Part shown: positions 1 to 7,089 of the stretch, piece after piece
Position numbering within the stretch: position 1 is the stretch's first letter
Layout of the letters: the number at the start of each line of letters is the position of its first letter
Assembly (NCBI GenBank): GCA_004552115.1
Contig: SFPH01000005.1
Coordinates: 1 to 11,814 of the forward strand
Length of the DNA stretch: 11,814 nt
Source of the DNA: Bacteroidales bacterium
GTDB taxonomy: Bacteria > Bacteroidota > Bacteroidia > Bacteroidales > UBA932
Direction: 5' to 3'
Notes under the pieces: generated by a model
The model's database searches: none
The model's input: the letters and a program-made list of their open reading frames with translations, nothing else
Told to the model about the DNA's origin: nothing
Position numbers and translations under genes: made by a program

Positions 1-1
1 G

Positions 2-172
2 CGCAAGGGTAAAAATGCTAATTATTTGAGTATCAAGCATGTATATTTGCGTGTTGCGCGCGGTGATTTTCTTGAGAGAATGGGGCAGCAATTCCTTAAT
101 TACGCAGGTGGTGCCCCGAAAATTTATATTAATCGTCTGGGACTTTTACCGGACACACATGGTTTAGAATAA
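2..172 (+). CDS. 3' end of an unrecognised protein (partial)
   Basis: An open frame enters from the left edge and ends in TAA at 170-172, giving the last 56 residues of a protein. It begins RKGKNANYLSIKHVYLRV and ends LGLLPDTHGLE. The tail is basic with mixed hydrophobic content and no signal peptide or membrane helix. It is AT-rich and uses codons such as GGT, GAT, AAT and TTA, unlike the GC-richer genes that follow, so it may belong to an acquired or multicopy element. I do not recognise the family. It is convergent with the TonB-dependent receptor, 61 bases away. That it is coding is inferred only from the open frame and the natural-looking composition. Confidence 0.5.
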   Translation, partial: RKGKNANYLSIKHVYLRVARGDFLERMGQQFLNYAGGAPKIYINRLGLLPDTHGLE

Positions 173-188
173 GTTATATAATTACACT

Positions 189-204
189 TTTACGCATTTA
201 CGCA
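189..204. repeat. Tandem 8-bp direct repeat TTTACGCA x2
   Basis: The octamer TTTACGCA occurs twice head to tail in the 61-base gap between the two converging genes. No terminator-like hairpin with a T-run is visible in this gap for either gene. Its role is unknown. It could be chance, a protein-binding site or a trace of an element end. Confidence 0.5.
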
Positions 205-233
205 GATAGCTGACTGTATCCGACTCCTGGCTT

Positions 234-2546
234 TCAGAATTTCAATCCGGTACCGACAACGATCGAGCGGGGAAGGGAAGGGCCGTAGATATATCCCGAA
301 TCACGCAGCTCACCCTTGTCAAAATCCTTCTGATAGGCATTGAAGATGTTCTTCACGCCCGCGTGGACGCTGAGGCGGCAAATGCCGGCTATATCGAACT
401 CATAGCTCAGCTTGCAGCCCATGTCCCAGAAAGGAGAAGTACGGACTGCCACGTCCACATCCGTACCGCTGCCGGCCATGTGCTGGACAAGCATAGGCCC
501 TGTATATGTACCCGACAGATCGATATCGAAATTCTTGAACGGGCTGTAGCAGGCAACGAGGTATCCGTAGCAGTCCGGAGAACGGAACATCTCCCTTGTG
601 GGTTCTACATTCTCATCGTCACTCCACTGCTGCGCCTCATCATAACGGCTTCTCTGTACCGTCACGCCCGCCTGGAAACTCAGATTGCGTCCCACGGAGA
701 GCTTGCCCTCGAAGGTTCCGCCGAACACCTTTGCGCCCGGGCCGTTATATCTTTCAGTGATGCTGCTCATACCCTCATCCGTCGTCTCGCCCGTCTGTCT
801 GAGCGCATAGGTGTCCTTCAGCAAGGTAAAGAAGCCCTCCGCCATAAGATTCAGCTGCACGCTTCCGAAACTGTGGTACCAGTCACCCGAAAGACTGAAA
901 GAATGCGAGCGCTCCTCCTTCAGGTCGTCCGCAAGGACTATGCGCATGCGTTCGCCGCCCGCCACCAAGACGTGCAGGTCCTCATCGAAGGCCTGCGGAG
1001 CACGAAAGCCGCTCGCATAGATTGCACGGAATGCAAGGTCGCGGAAAGGACTGTAGCGGATATTCACACGCGGAGAGAAAATAGGCCTGCGGACGAGATT
1101 GTGCTTGTCCATACGCACTCCGGCAAGCAGGCTCCAATGCTCGTTCTTCCATTCGTTCTGCAGATAGGTTCCGAAGATGTGCACAGACTGATTTGTCTCG
1201 TGGTCATAGCCCAGAGAGATGTCGTGCAATCTGTCGTAATTGTACTCAAGTCCCACGGTAAGTTGGGCAGGCATAAATAACAGTCGGTCGAATTTGTAGG
1301 AATACTGAGCTCCGGCGACAGCGGTGAAATCCTTGGTCTTTCCATAGGCATTGGGGTCCATTCCTCCACCGTAATAGCTGTTCCTGTTGATATGCTGTGC
1401 GGACATATATGCTATCCAGTTGTGTTTGCCCTCCGGATTCTGGCCCTCATAACTAATTGAGCCACTGTTGTTTATATGTTCCGTCTGCTCGGCTATCAGC
1501 GCCTCGTGCGCCGGTTTGTCCAGTCGGTCTCCTCCGCGGCGGAACTCTTTGAGCGCGTGGTATTCGAAATTGATCTTCGAATATGGAGTGACTCTTATAT
1601 GGCCTCTCGTGCCCATAGTCAGTGTATTGATGGTAGGGATATCCGTGAATCCGTCGGAATCGGCATCGTAGCCATCCCTTGCGCGTCTCTGGCCGAATAC
1701 GAAAACGCCTGCCCTGCCGTCATCGGAGACCATCGAGGCGTTGATGTTGGTATTGTTGTCGAAAGTGGGGCCTATGCCTATGGAGGTGAAATCGTGTCTG
1801 ATTTCGGCACTTGACCTCTTCGCCTCTTTCGTGATGATATTTATGGTTCCACCTATGGCGGATGCTCCGAAAAGAGCCGAGCCTCCGCCCCTTACGACCT
1901 CGACCCTTTCAATCATTTCGGCAGGGATCTGCTCCAGTCCATAAACACCTGCAAGTGCTGAGAAAATAGGCCTTGAGTCTATGAGTATCTGGGAATAGTG
2001 GCCGTCCATACCGTTGATTCTCGCCTGGGCGAAGCCGCAGTTCTGGCAATCATTCTCCACCCTCACTCCGGGCTGGAAGACAAGTCCGTCCGCAAGAGTC
2101 GGAGAAACGGTCTTGGTGAAAATGCTGTTGTCCACGACATTCACAAGGCTTGGGGCTTCCTTGCGCGAAGAATAGTTTCTCGTAGCGCTGAAGACGACTT
2201 CATCTATGGCGAGACTTTCCTCCTCAAGCTGGAAGTTGGCTTCATACGACTCTCCCTTTTTGAGTTCGAGCTTTATCGAGCTTTCTTTGTAGCCCATGGA
2301 CGTCGCGACCACTTCGAAAGTGCCCACAGGCAGGTTGCGCATAGTGTAATGCCCTGACGTAGATGTCTGTGTACCTATATTGGTACCCTTCAGCATTATG
2401 GTTATGAAAGGGAGATGTTCGCCTGTTCTGGCGTCAGTCACGTGTCCCGATATACTTGTGTCCGATTTGGTCTGGGCATAGGACAGACCGCTCACGGACA
2501 TAGAGAGCATAACCGCAATTGCGGCAAAAATATGTGATATTTTCAT
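234..2546 (-). CDS. TonB-dependent outer-membrane receptor, probable metal or metal-complex uptake
   Basis: This 770-residue protein is an outer-membrane beta-barrel importer energised by TonB-ExbBD. Residues 1-25 are a signal peptide ending SYAQ. Residues 32-108 form a carboxypeptidase-regulatory-like beta-sandwich (SGHVTDARTGEHLPF). A TonB-box-like stretch, DEVVFSAT, lies near 115-122. The plug spans about 130-240 and includes ARINGMDG, IERVEVVRGGGSALFGASA and IGGTINII. The rest is barrel and ends in the terminal Phe typical of BAM substrates. At 770 residues it is of siderophore/cobalamin/metal-receptor size, shorter than SusC (about 1000), and no SusD is adjacent. The plug has a CxxC pair (C167, C170) followed by M180 and H183. 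These are possible metal ligands, and copper-type receptors (OprC/NosA) use plug Cys/Met. It lies 66 bases downstream of a His-rich secreted protein on the same strand, which supports metal uptake. The substrate is an inference; heme or cobalamin cannot be excluded. Confidence 0.9.
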   Translation of the reverse strand: MKISHIFAAIAVMLSMSVSGLSYAQTKSDTSISGHVTDARTGEHLPFITIMLKGTNIGTQTSTSGHYTMRNLPVGTFEVVATSMGYKESSIKLELKKGESYEANFQLEEESLAIDEVVFSATRNYSSRKEAPSLVNVVDNSIFTKTVSPTLADGLVFQPGVRVENDCQNCGFAQARINGMDGHYSQILIDSRPIFSALAGVYGLEQIPAEMIERVEVVRGGGSALFGASAIGGTINIITKEAKRSSAEIRHDFTSIGIGPTFDNNTNINASMVSDDGRAGVFVFGQRRARDGYDADSDGFTDIPTINTLTMGTRGHIRVTPYSKINFEYHALKEFRRGGDRLDKPAHEALIAEQTEHINNSGSISYEGQNPEGKHNWIAYMSAQHINRNSYYGGGMDPNAYGKTKDFTAVAGAQYSYKFDRLLFMPAQLTVGLEYNYDRLHDISLGYDHETNQSVHIFGTYLQNEWKNEHWSLLAGVRMDKHNLVRRPIFSPRVNIRYSPFRDLAFRAIYASGFRAPQAFDEDLHVLVAGGERMRIVLADDLKEERSHSFSLSGDWYHSFGSVQLNLMAEGFFTLLKDTYALRQTGETTDEGMSSITERYNGPGAKVFGGTFEGKLSVGRNLSFQAGVTVQRSRYDEAQQWSDDENVEPTREMFRSPDCYGYLVACYSPFKNFDIDLSGTYTGPMLVQHMAGSGTDVDVAVRTSPFWDMGCKLSYEFDIAGICRLSVHAGVKNIFNAYQKDFDKGELRDSGYIYGPSLPRSIVVGTGLKF

Positions 2547-2576
2547 CGATTGTTGTCGTTATTGATGCATCTTGTT

Positions 2577-2597
2577 GTCTGTAAAACGTTTACAGAC
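2577..2597. promoter_or_regulatory. 21-bp perfect palindrome, candidate operator
   Basis: The 9-base arms GTCTGTAAA and TTTACAGAC are perfect inverted repeats around the centre ACG. The site sits in the 66-base gap between the His-rich gene and the receptor gene, 30 bases from the receptor start. No T-run follows on the - strand, so it does not look like a simple intrinsic terminator. Its core, TGTAAA(n3)TTTACA, has the shape of a dimeric repressor operator. Alternatively it forms an RNA hairpin that tunes expression between the two genes. Confidence 0.6.
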
Positions 2598-2612
2598 GGT
2601 TATGAGTAATCT

Positions 2613-2957
2613 TCAAGAAATCACCAACGACACAGGAGGAGCCCTCAGACCGAGGATGTGAGATATCGGAGTATTGACAAATGTCACTGACAGAGGGATG
2701 GATATTACTTCCTCGAAGCTAGGGAAGGGAACATCCATATGAAAGCTTTCCTCCGTCTGGAAAGTACTGTTCGAGAGCAGTTGGAGAACCTGGCACTGCG
2801 CGTCTGTGTGGCTGTGCGACTTCGCACTCCATGGATGGGAGTGCACAATCCTGCCCGCCTCACCCTCATGGACGTGGGTAAAGAGGTTGGTCGATGCGAA
2901 GAAGAACGCAAACAACAGCAGCGACAGCGCGCCCGAAAATTTCGCCAATTTTCTCAA
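2613..2957 (-). CDS. Small secreted His-rich protein, putative metal-binding partner of the receptor
   Basis: This is a 114-residue protein. Residues 1-22 are a hydrophobic signal or anchor (LSLLLFAFFFAS). Six of its eight histidines fall in residues 28-50, in the patterns HVH, HSHP and HSH, followed by C55; the cluster could bind zinc, copper or nickel. The rest (AQCQVLQLLSN, then a proline-containing tail) matches no enzyme I know. The only start in frame is TTG at 2955-2957, because a stop lies about 40 bases upstream with no ATG or GTG between. It is 57 bases downstream of the radical SAM gene and 66 upstream of the receptor, and is probably co-transcribed with the receptor. It resembles small Bacteroidetes His-rich proteins encoded beside TonB-dependent receptors. 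The metal-binding role is inferred from composition and context. Confidence 0.7.
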   Translation of the reverse strand: MRKLAKFSGALSLLLFAFFFASTNLFTHVHEGEAGRIVHSHPWSAKSHSHTDAQCQVLQLLSNSTFQTEESFHMDVPFPSFEEVISIPLSVTFVNTPISHILGLRAPPVSLVIS

Positions 2958-2965
2958 AACGGCGG

Positions 2966-2973
2966 CAAAGATA
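2966..2973 (-). promoter_or_regulatory. Candidate Bacteroidetes -7 box TATCTTTG
   Basis: Read on the - strand, TATCTTTG matches the Bacteroides sigma-ABfr -7 consensus TAnnTTTG exactly. No good -33 TTTG is visible at the usual distance; only a T-run is present. If it is used, transcription would start only a few bases before the TTG start of the His-rich gene, giving an almost leaderless message and separating the receptor module from the upstream operon. Confidence 0.35.
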
Positions 2974-3014
2974 TGAAAATATGCCTGAAAAAATTAATGG
3001 AGCGGCGCAAAAAA

Positions 3015-4238
3015 TCAGCGTTTGAGAGCGGCCATTATATTCGCCGGGGCACGGTGGGCGAGTAGTTCGCGCTTCATGAAATCCATCGCGGGAGCGACGT
3101 GGTCGAAGAAGCGGTAATAGCCCTCGCATAGATAATTCAGGCCTACCTCCCCGTCTGAGCTGCGCAGGAAACGGTTCTTGGGACATTCGCCATTGCAAGC
3201 GAAAAGATATTGACATTCAAGACATTGGCGCGGGAGCGATTTCATCTTTGCCTCTCCGAAATCCTGTTCCCTGTCACTGTACATCATCTCGATGAGGGTG
3301 TTCTCGCGTATATTTCCCAGCTTGTATTCCGGGAAGACGAAATGGTCGCAGGTATAGACATCCCCGTTAAACTCCATCACGCCGGCATGCCCACAGGTCC
3401 TGGCAAGGGTGCATACCCCGGGCTGCTCCCCCACCCAATTGGCCAGGGTGGAGTCGAACAGCTGGACGTAATACTGCCCCACATCATTGCGGACCCATTC
3501 GTCGAAGATCGCACAAAGGAAATCGCCCCACTGCTTCGGCTTCACGGAGAAGGGAGCCAGCGGCAGATCATCGTTGTCGGCCGGACAGGCGAGGTGACGG
3601 CCGTCCGAATGTGGCATAATCCTCTCGACAATAGGCGTAAACTGGATATAATGGCATTGTATGTCCTTGAAGAAACGGTAGAACTCCAGAGGATAATCCC
3701 CATTGAAATCGTTGACCACGGCAAGGGCATTCCACTCGACTCCATAGCGGTTCAGGAGTTCTATTCCCCTCATCACTTTGGAGAATGAGGGTTTCCCATT
3801 GACACTGTGACGGTAGCGGTCGTGGAAGCGCTCAGGTCCGTCGATGGAGACGCCTACCAGCCAGCCGTTATCCCGGAAAAAGCGGCACCACTCATCGTTC
3901 AGCAGTATGCCGTTGGTCTGAATGCAATTGTCGATACGCCTTCCCCGCGCATATTTTTTCTGGAGGCTGACGACCTTCCTGAAAAATGACGGGGACCTCA
4001 GCAGGGCCTCTCCCCCGTGCCAGGTGAAAAGTACCTGCGGCATAGTCTGAGACTCGATGTACTGACTGATGAAACGTTCGAGGAGTTCCTCGCTCATCTC
4101 GTACATCCTGGAATTATCCCCTTTGTACAGGTTTTTCTTTTCCAGATAGTAGCAATACTCGCAGGCAAGGTTACAGCCAGGCCCTGCCGGCTTGGCCATA
4201 ACGTACAGAGGCCGCGAAAAAGGAGCTATCGTATCCAT
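3015..4238 (-). CDS. Anaerobic sulfatase-maturating-type radical SAM/SPASM enzyme
   Basis: This 407-residue protein matches anaerobic sulfatase-maturating enzymes (anSME/AslB), which oxidise an active-site Cys or Ser of a sulfatase to formylglycine in the cytoplasm. The radical SAM cluster motif CNLACEYC gives C22, C26 and C29. The SPASM domain has all auxiliary [4Fe-4S] ligands in family spacing: C276, C282, C297, C339, C342, C348, C352 and C371. D298, directly after C297 in CDHF, matches the proposed general base of the Clostridium perfringens enzyme. FTWHGGEALL is the usual SAM-binding GGE segment. The length agrees with Bacteroides anSME (about 410). The start at 4238 lies 15 bases after the mutarotase gene, so the two are probably in one operon. 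No sulfatase is encoded in this window, so its client must lie elsewhere, or it may modify another peptide. Confidence 0.88.
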   Translation of the reverse strand: MDTIAPFSRPLYVMAKPAGPGCNLACEYCYYLEKKNLYKGDNSRMYEMSEELLERFISQYIESQTMPQVLFTWHGGEALLRSPSFFRKVVSLQKKYARGRRIDNCIQTNGILLNDEWCRFFRDNGWLVGVSIDGPERFHDRYRHSVNGKPSFSKVMRGIELLNRYGVEWNALAVVNDFNGDYPLEFYRFFKDIQCHYIQFTPIVERIMPHSDGRHLACPADNDDLPLAPFSVKPKQWGDFLCAIFDEWVRNDVGQYYVQLFDSTLANWVGEQPGVCTLARTCGHAGVMEFNGDVYTCDHFVFPEYKLGNIRENTLIEMMYSDREQDFGEAKMKSLPRQCLECQYLFACNGECPKNRFLRSSDGEVGLNYLCEGYYRFFDHVAPAMDFMKRELLAHRAPANIMAALKR

Positions 4239-4253
4239 GCTGCCAGACCGGGA

Positions 4254-5129
4254 TCAATGTATTTCTATGGAGTACCCGGCCTCGAAACTTTCGCCGGCCT
4301 CAAGCTTCCACACCCATTCCCTCTCGCTGATGTCGCCTTCGAAACCATCCCAGTCGCAGCGTCCATACCAAGGCTCTATGCATACGAAAGGAGCGTTCTT
4401 CTCAGGTGGCGACCAAAGCCCCACGAGAGGCGCGTCGAAATGCACGCTCAGCCAAGGTCTGCCGTCCGGGCGCAACATATCCACACGGGAAACCTGACTG
4501 TCTTCAAGCACATAGGTATCGACGCCGTCGAATGTGTTCCTTTCGAGCACAAGTCTGCCCTCGGAATCCAGAGGCACAGGGAAACGGGCTCCCTTTTCGA
4601 CGCAGCCCTTGCGGGCGAGTTTCGCGCTTAGCAGTTCCGACTTACGGTCGAAGGCAAAGAAACCCCTCTCCTGCCTCTCAGGATCGAAATCAGGGTAATT
4701 GAAGGCCGGATGCGCCCCTATCTGGAACCACATTGCCGTCGGGGAGTGGTTTATCACCTTCCAGCTCACCTCGATGCTGTTGCCCTTCAGTCTGTAGCCG
4801 ATTTCAAGGACAAAGTCCCAAGGGTAGATTTTCCGGCTCTCTTCGTCCGAGGACAGCCTGTAAAGCAGACTCTCCCCATCCTTGTAGATAAGGGTGAATT
4901 CGCGGTCCCTGGCGAAGCCGTGCTGGCCCATTCCGAACTCCCGCTCCCCTACCCTGTAGCGGTTTTCCCACACCCTTCCTACCATAGGGAAGAGCACAGG
5001 AGAGCTCCTGTCCCAATACCTAGGATCCGCATTCCAGAGATACTCGGTATCCCCCTTGCGTATGCCGGTCAATTCTGCGCCGTGCGCGCTTACTGCTATC
5101 GAGAGCAGTCCGTTATCTATCCTATCCAT
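4254..5129 (-). CDS. Aldose 1-epimerase (mutarotase), LacX-like
   Basis: This 291-residue cytoplasmic enzyme of the galactose mutarotase superfamily interconverts alpha and beta anomers of aldoses. Motifs in order are SPVLFPMVGR (43-52), GQHGFAR (68-74, H70), QIGAHPAFNYP (136-146, H140) and CIEPWYGRCD (250-259). E252 is the expected catalytic base, and the two histidines are the usual acid and substrate-binding residues. The PMVGR and HGFAR signatures point to the LacX-like branch rather than classic GalM. I start at ATG 5127-5129 (MDRIDNGLLS). An in-frame ATG at 5231 would add 34 residues that overlap the cls gene and do not look like this family. The gap to cls is 32 AT-rich bases containing TATATTTA, a near match to a -7 box, so an internal promoter is possible. 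The exact sugar is unknown. Confidence 0.88.
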   Translation of the reverse strand: MDRIDNGLLSIAVSAHGAELTGIRKGDTEYLWNADPRYWDRSSPVLFPMVGRVWENRYRVGEREFGMGQHGFARDREFTLIYKDGESLLYRLSSDEESRKIYPWDFVLEIGYRLKGNSIEVSWKVINHSPTAMWFQIGAHPAFNYPDFDPERQERGFFAFDRKSELLSAKLARKGCVEKGARFPVPLDSEGRLVLERNTFDGVDTYVLEDSQVSRVDMLRPDGRPWLSVHFDAPLVGLWSPPEKNAPFVCIEPWYGRCDWDGFEGDISEREWVWKLEAGESFEAGYSIEIH

Positions 5130-5161
5130 AGGCCTGTATTTGTTTATATATAAATATACTT

Positions 5162-6568
5162 TCACAGCAGCGGCGAGAAAAGGCGCGCGTAGGACTCTTT
5201 CAGCTTCTCCAGTTTCGGCCTCTTCGCCCACTCGTCCGCCTTCACCTCGTTGCTGAAATCCTGATCTGCCAGAAAGACTGCCTTCATTTGCTGCGCCAGC
5301 CTGCCGTCATATATGAAGGCGTTCATTTCGAAATCCTGCTCAAAACTCCTGACATCCAGATTGGTAGAGCCTATCGTGACTATCTCGTCGTCGGCAACCA
5401 TTGTCTTCGAATGCATATAGCCGCCTTTATAGAAATATACCTTTACGCCGGCCTCCAGGGCATCCGAGACGTAGGAACGCGTCGCGAGAGGAGGTATTAT
5501 CCCCCTGTCGCCGTAATACGGTATTATCAGCCGCACATCGACGCCTGCCAGCGCCGAGTCGCGCAAGGCGCTCAATATGGGCTCGGTCGGAATCAGGTAC
5601 GGCGACTCGATATATACATATTTCTTCGCCTGGGTGATTATCCTCATCATGCCCTGCATAGTGACGTTCCAGCGGTCCATCGGGCCCGAGGAGGCAATCT
5701 GCATCGTGACGTCGCCGTCGGAAAGCACCTTCGGGAAATAGCGGGCGTCATCAAGCAGTTCCTTTCTGGAGAAATACCAGTCTGTCAGGAAGGTGATCTG
5801 CATTTCAGTGACAGCGGGGCCGACCACCCGGAAATGGGTATCTCTCCAGTTGCCCCGCTTTATGCCCGTGGCATATCTCTGGGCTATGTTCATCCCTCCG
5901 GCGTAGCCGACACGGCCGTCGATGACGACTATCTTCCTGTGATTGCGGTAATTGGTGTCACTGGAGAGGAAAGGCAGCCGTATCTTCAGGAATGGCTCCA
6001 CCTGGACGCCTCCCTCCTTCATATAATTGTAGAATTTTCCGCGGAAGAAATTGGCGGCGTGGTCATATTGTACCCTGACCTCAACGCCGGCCTTCGCCTT
6101 CGATATGAGTATGTCCGCAATCCTGCGTCCGAGCGGGTCGTCCTCGAATTTGAAGAATTCAAAGTGGATGTGGTCTTCGGCGGATTCCAGATCCCGGATC
6201 AGTCCGTCGAACATTTCCTGACAGTCCGTATATACCTTGAGGGAATTGCCTTTGAGCGGGAAGGACTGGCCTGTCATCCACAGCAGTTTTGCCAGGTCGG
6301 CGTGATTGCCCTCGATTCCCGTATCTATAAGCTCAGCATAATTGTCCATTACCCTGGACTTGAGCAAATTGCGGTGCTTGTCCTCCATCAGCCGCTTGTT
6401 CTTGCTACTGGAACCGAAGATAAACCAGAGTATGAGTCCCAGCACCGGAAGCAGGCAGATGACCAACATCCAGCACAGGGTCTTCAGCGGATGCCGGTTT
6501 TCGGCAATCATTACGCTGCAGACACTGATTATCAGGAAAAGGAGCAGTATTTCAAACAGGGTTCTCAT
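5162..6568 (-). CDS. cls: Cardiolipin synthase (phospholipase D family)
   Basis: This 468-residue membrane enzyme is expected to make cardiolipin from phosphatidylglycerol at the inner membrane. Two N-terminal helices (about 1-22 and 31-52, the latter ending WFIFGSSSK) form the usual Cls anchor (PLDc_N). Two HKD catalytic motifs are intact: H210, K212 and D217 in HRKIVVIDGRVGYAGGMN, and H386, K388 and D393 in HSKTMVADDEIVTIGSTN. The conserved ESPYLIPTEPIL segment lies between them. The length is typical of bacterial ClsA-like enzymes (about 480). It starts 15 bases after the bcp stop with a purine-rich AAAGGA just upstream. Several cls paralogues can exist in Bacteroidales, and the family also includes phosphatidylethanolamine-using enzymes, so the precise donor lipid is not fixed by sequence. 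Confidence 0.93.
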   Translation of the reverse strand: MRTLFEILLLFLIISVCSVMIAENRHPLKTLCWMLVICLLPVLGLILWFIFGSSSKNKRLMEDKHRNLLKSRVMDNYAELIDTGIEGNHADLAKLLWMTGQSFPLKGNSLKVYTDCQEMFDGLIRDLESAEDHIHFEFFKFEDDPLGRRIADILISKAKAGVEVRVQYDHAANFFRGKFYNYMKEGGVQVEPFLKIRLPFLSSDTNYRNHRKIVVIDGRVGYAGGMNIAQRYATGIKRGNWRDTHFRVVGPAVTEMQITFLTDWYFSRKELLDDARYFPKVLSDGDVTMQIASSGPMDRWNVTMQGMMRIITQAKKYVYIESPYLIPTEPILSALRDSALAGVDVRLIIPYYGDRGIIPPLATRSYVSDALEAGVKVYFYKGGYMHSKTMVADDEIVTIGSTNLDVRSFEQDFEMNAFIYDGRLAQQMKAVFLADQDFSNEVKADEWAKRPKLEKLKESYARLFSPLL

Positions 6569-6583
6569 TAGTCCTTTCGAGGA

Positions 6584-7039
6584 TTATTTCTCCTCAAGCA
6601 GCTGGGCGGCGGCATTCTTCGTGTCCACCTTCTCTATGATACGCTCAAGCACGCCTTCCTCGGAGAAGACGTAGGTTCTGCGCAGGGTACCCATACTGAT
6701 TTTCCCGTAGAGTTTCTTCTCGCCCCAGGCACCGAGCGACTGGAGCAGTGAAGTGTCAGTGTCAGAAAGCAGGGTGAAGGGCAGTTCATATTTTGCCCTG
6801 AAATTGCTGTGCGATTTCTCCGAATCCTTGCTGATTCCAATCAGCGTGTAGCCTGCACCGCTTATGTCCTCATAGCGGTCACGGAAACTGCAGGCCTCTG
6901 CCGTGCATCCAGGAGTGGAATCCTTCGGATAGGTGTAAAGTACAATCTTGCGTCCCCTGCCGATGAGCTCATCCGATTTTACGGTCCTGCCGTCCTGGTC
7001 CTTGACCGCAAATGACGGCATCTGGTCTCCGATTTTCAT
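6584..7039 (-). CDS. bcp: Thiol peroxidase, Bcp/PrxQ-type peroxiredoxin
   Basis: This 151-residue cytoplasmic peroxiredoxin reduces hydrogen peroxide and organic peroxides using thioredoxin. The motif YPKDSTPGCTAEACSFRD carries the peroxidatic Cys and a resolving Cys five residues later. With the start at ATG 7037-7039 (MKIGDQMPSF) these are C45 and C50, the same numbers as in E. coli Bcp, which is why I prefer this start. GISKDSEKSH, FTLLSD and the WGEKKLYGK segment are also family features. An in-frame ATG at 7091-7093 overlaps the upstream gene by 4 bases (ATGA) and would add 18 AT-rich residues not typical of Bcp; it cannot be excluded. The gap to cls is 15 bases. It sits mid-operon between the toroid lipoprotein and cls. 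Confidence 0.93.
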   Translation of the reverse strand: MKIGDQMPSFAVKDQDGRTVKSDELIGRGRKIVLYTYPKDSTPGCTAEACSFRDRYEDISGAGYTLIGISKDSEKSHSNFRAKYELPFTLLSDTDTSLLQSLGAWGEKKLYGKISMGTLRRTYVFSEEGVLERIIEKVDTKNAAAQLLEEK

Positions 7040-7089
7040 ATTCTGATCGTATTTCCCCGAAAGATAATCAAATTTTTTACTTCCCTCAA

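Noticed and set aside
363..1280. 305-residue open frame on the + strand inside the receptor gene
   Set aside because: The - strand receptor is well supported along its full length. The antisense product is His/Arg/Leu-rich with no family features.
234..2957. SusC/SusD-type polysaccharide locus
   Set aside because: The receptor is 770 residues rather than about 1000, no SusD-like lipoprotein is adjacent, and the nearby small gene is a His-rich secreted protein.
3210..4631. Several + strand open frames of 190-205 residues opposite the radical SAM and mutarotase genes
   Set aside because: They overlap two clearly real genes with intact motifs and show no domain or signal of their own.
5288..6571. 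427-residue open frame on the + strand, opposite the cardiolipin synthase gene
   Set aside because: It mirrors the cls frame almost end to end. The - strand product has both HKD motifs and membrane anchors, while this translation has no recognisable domain or natural start context. Long antisense frames are common opposite GC-rich genes.
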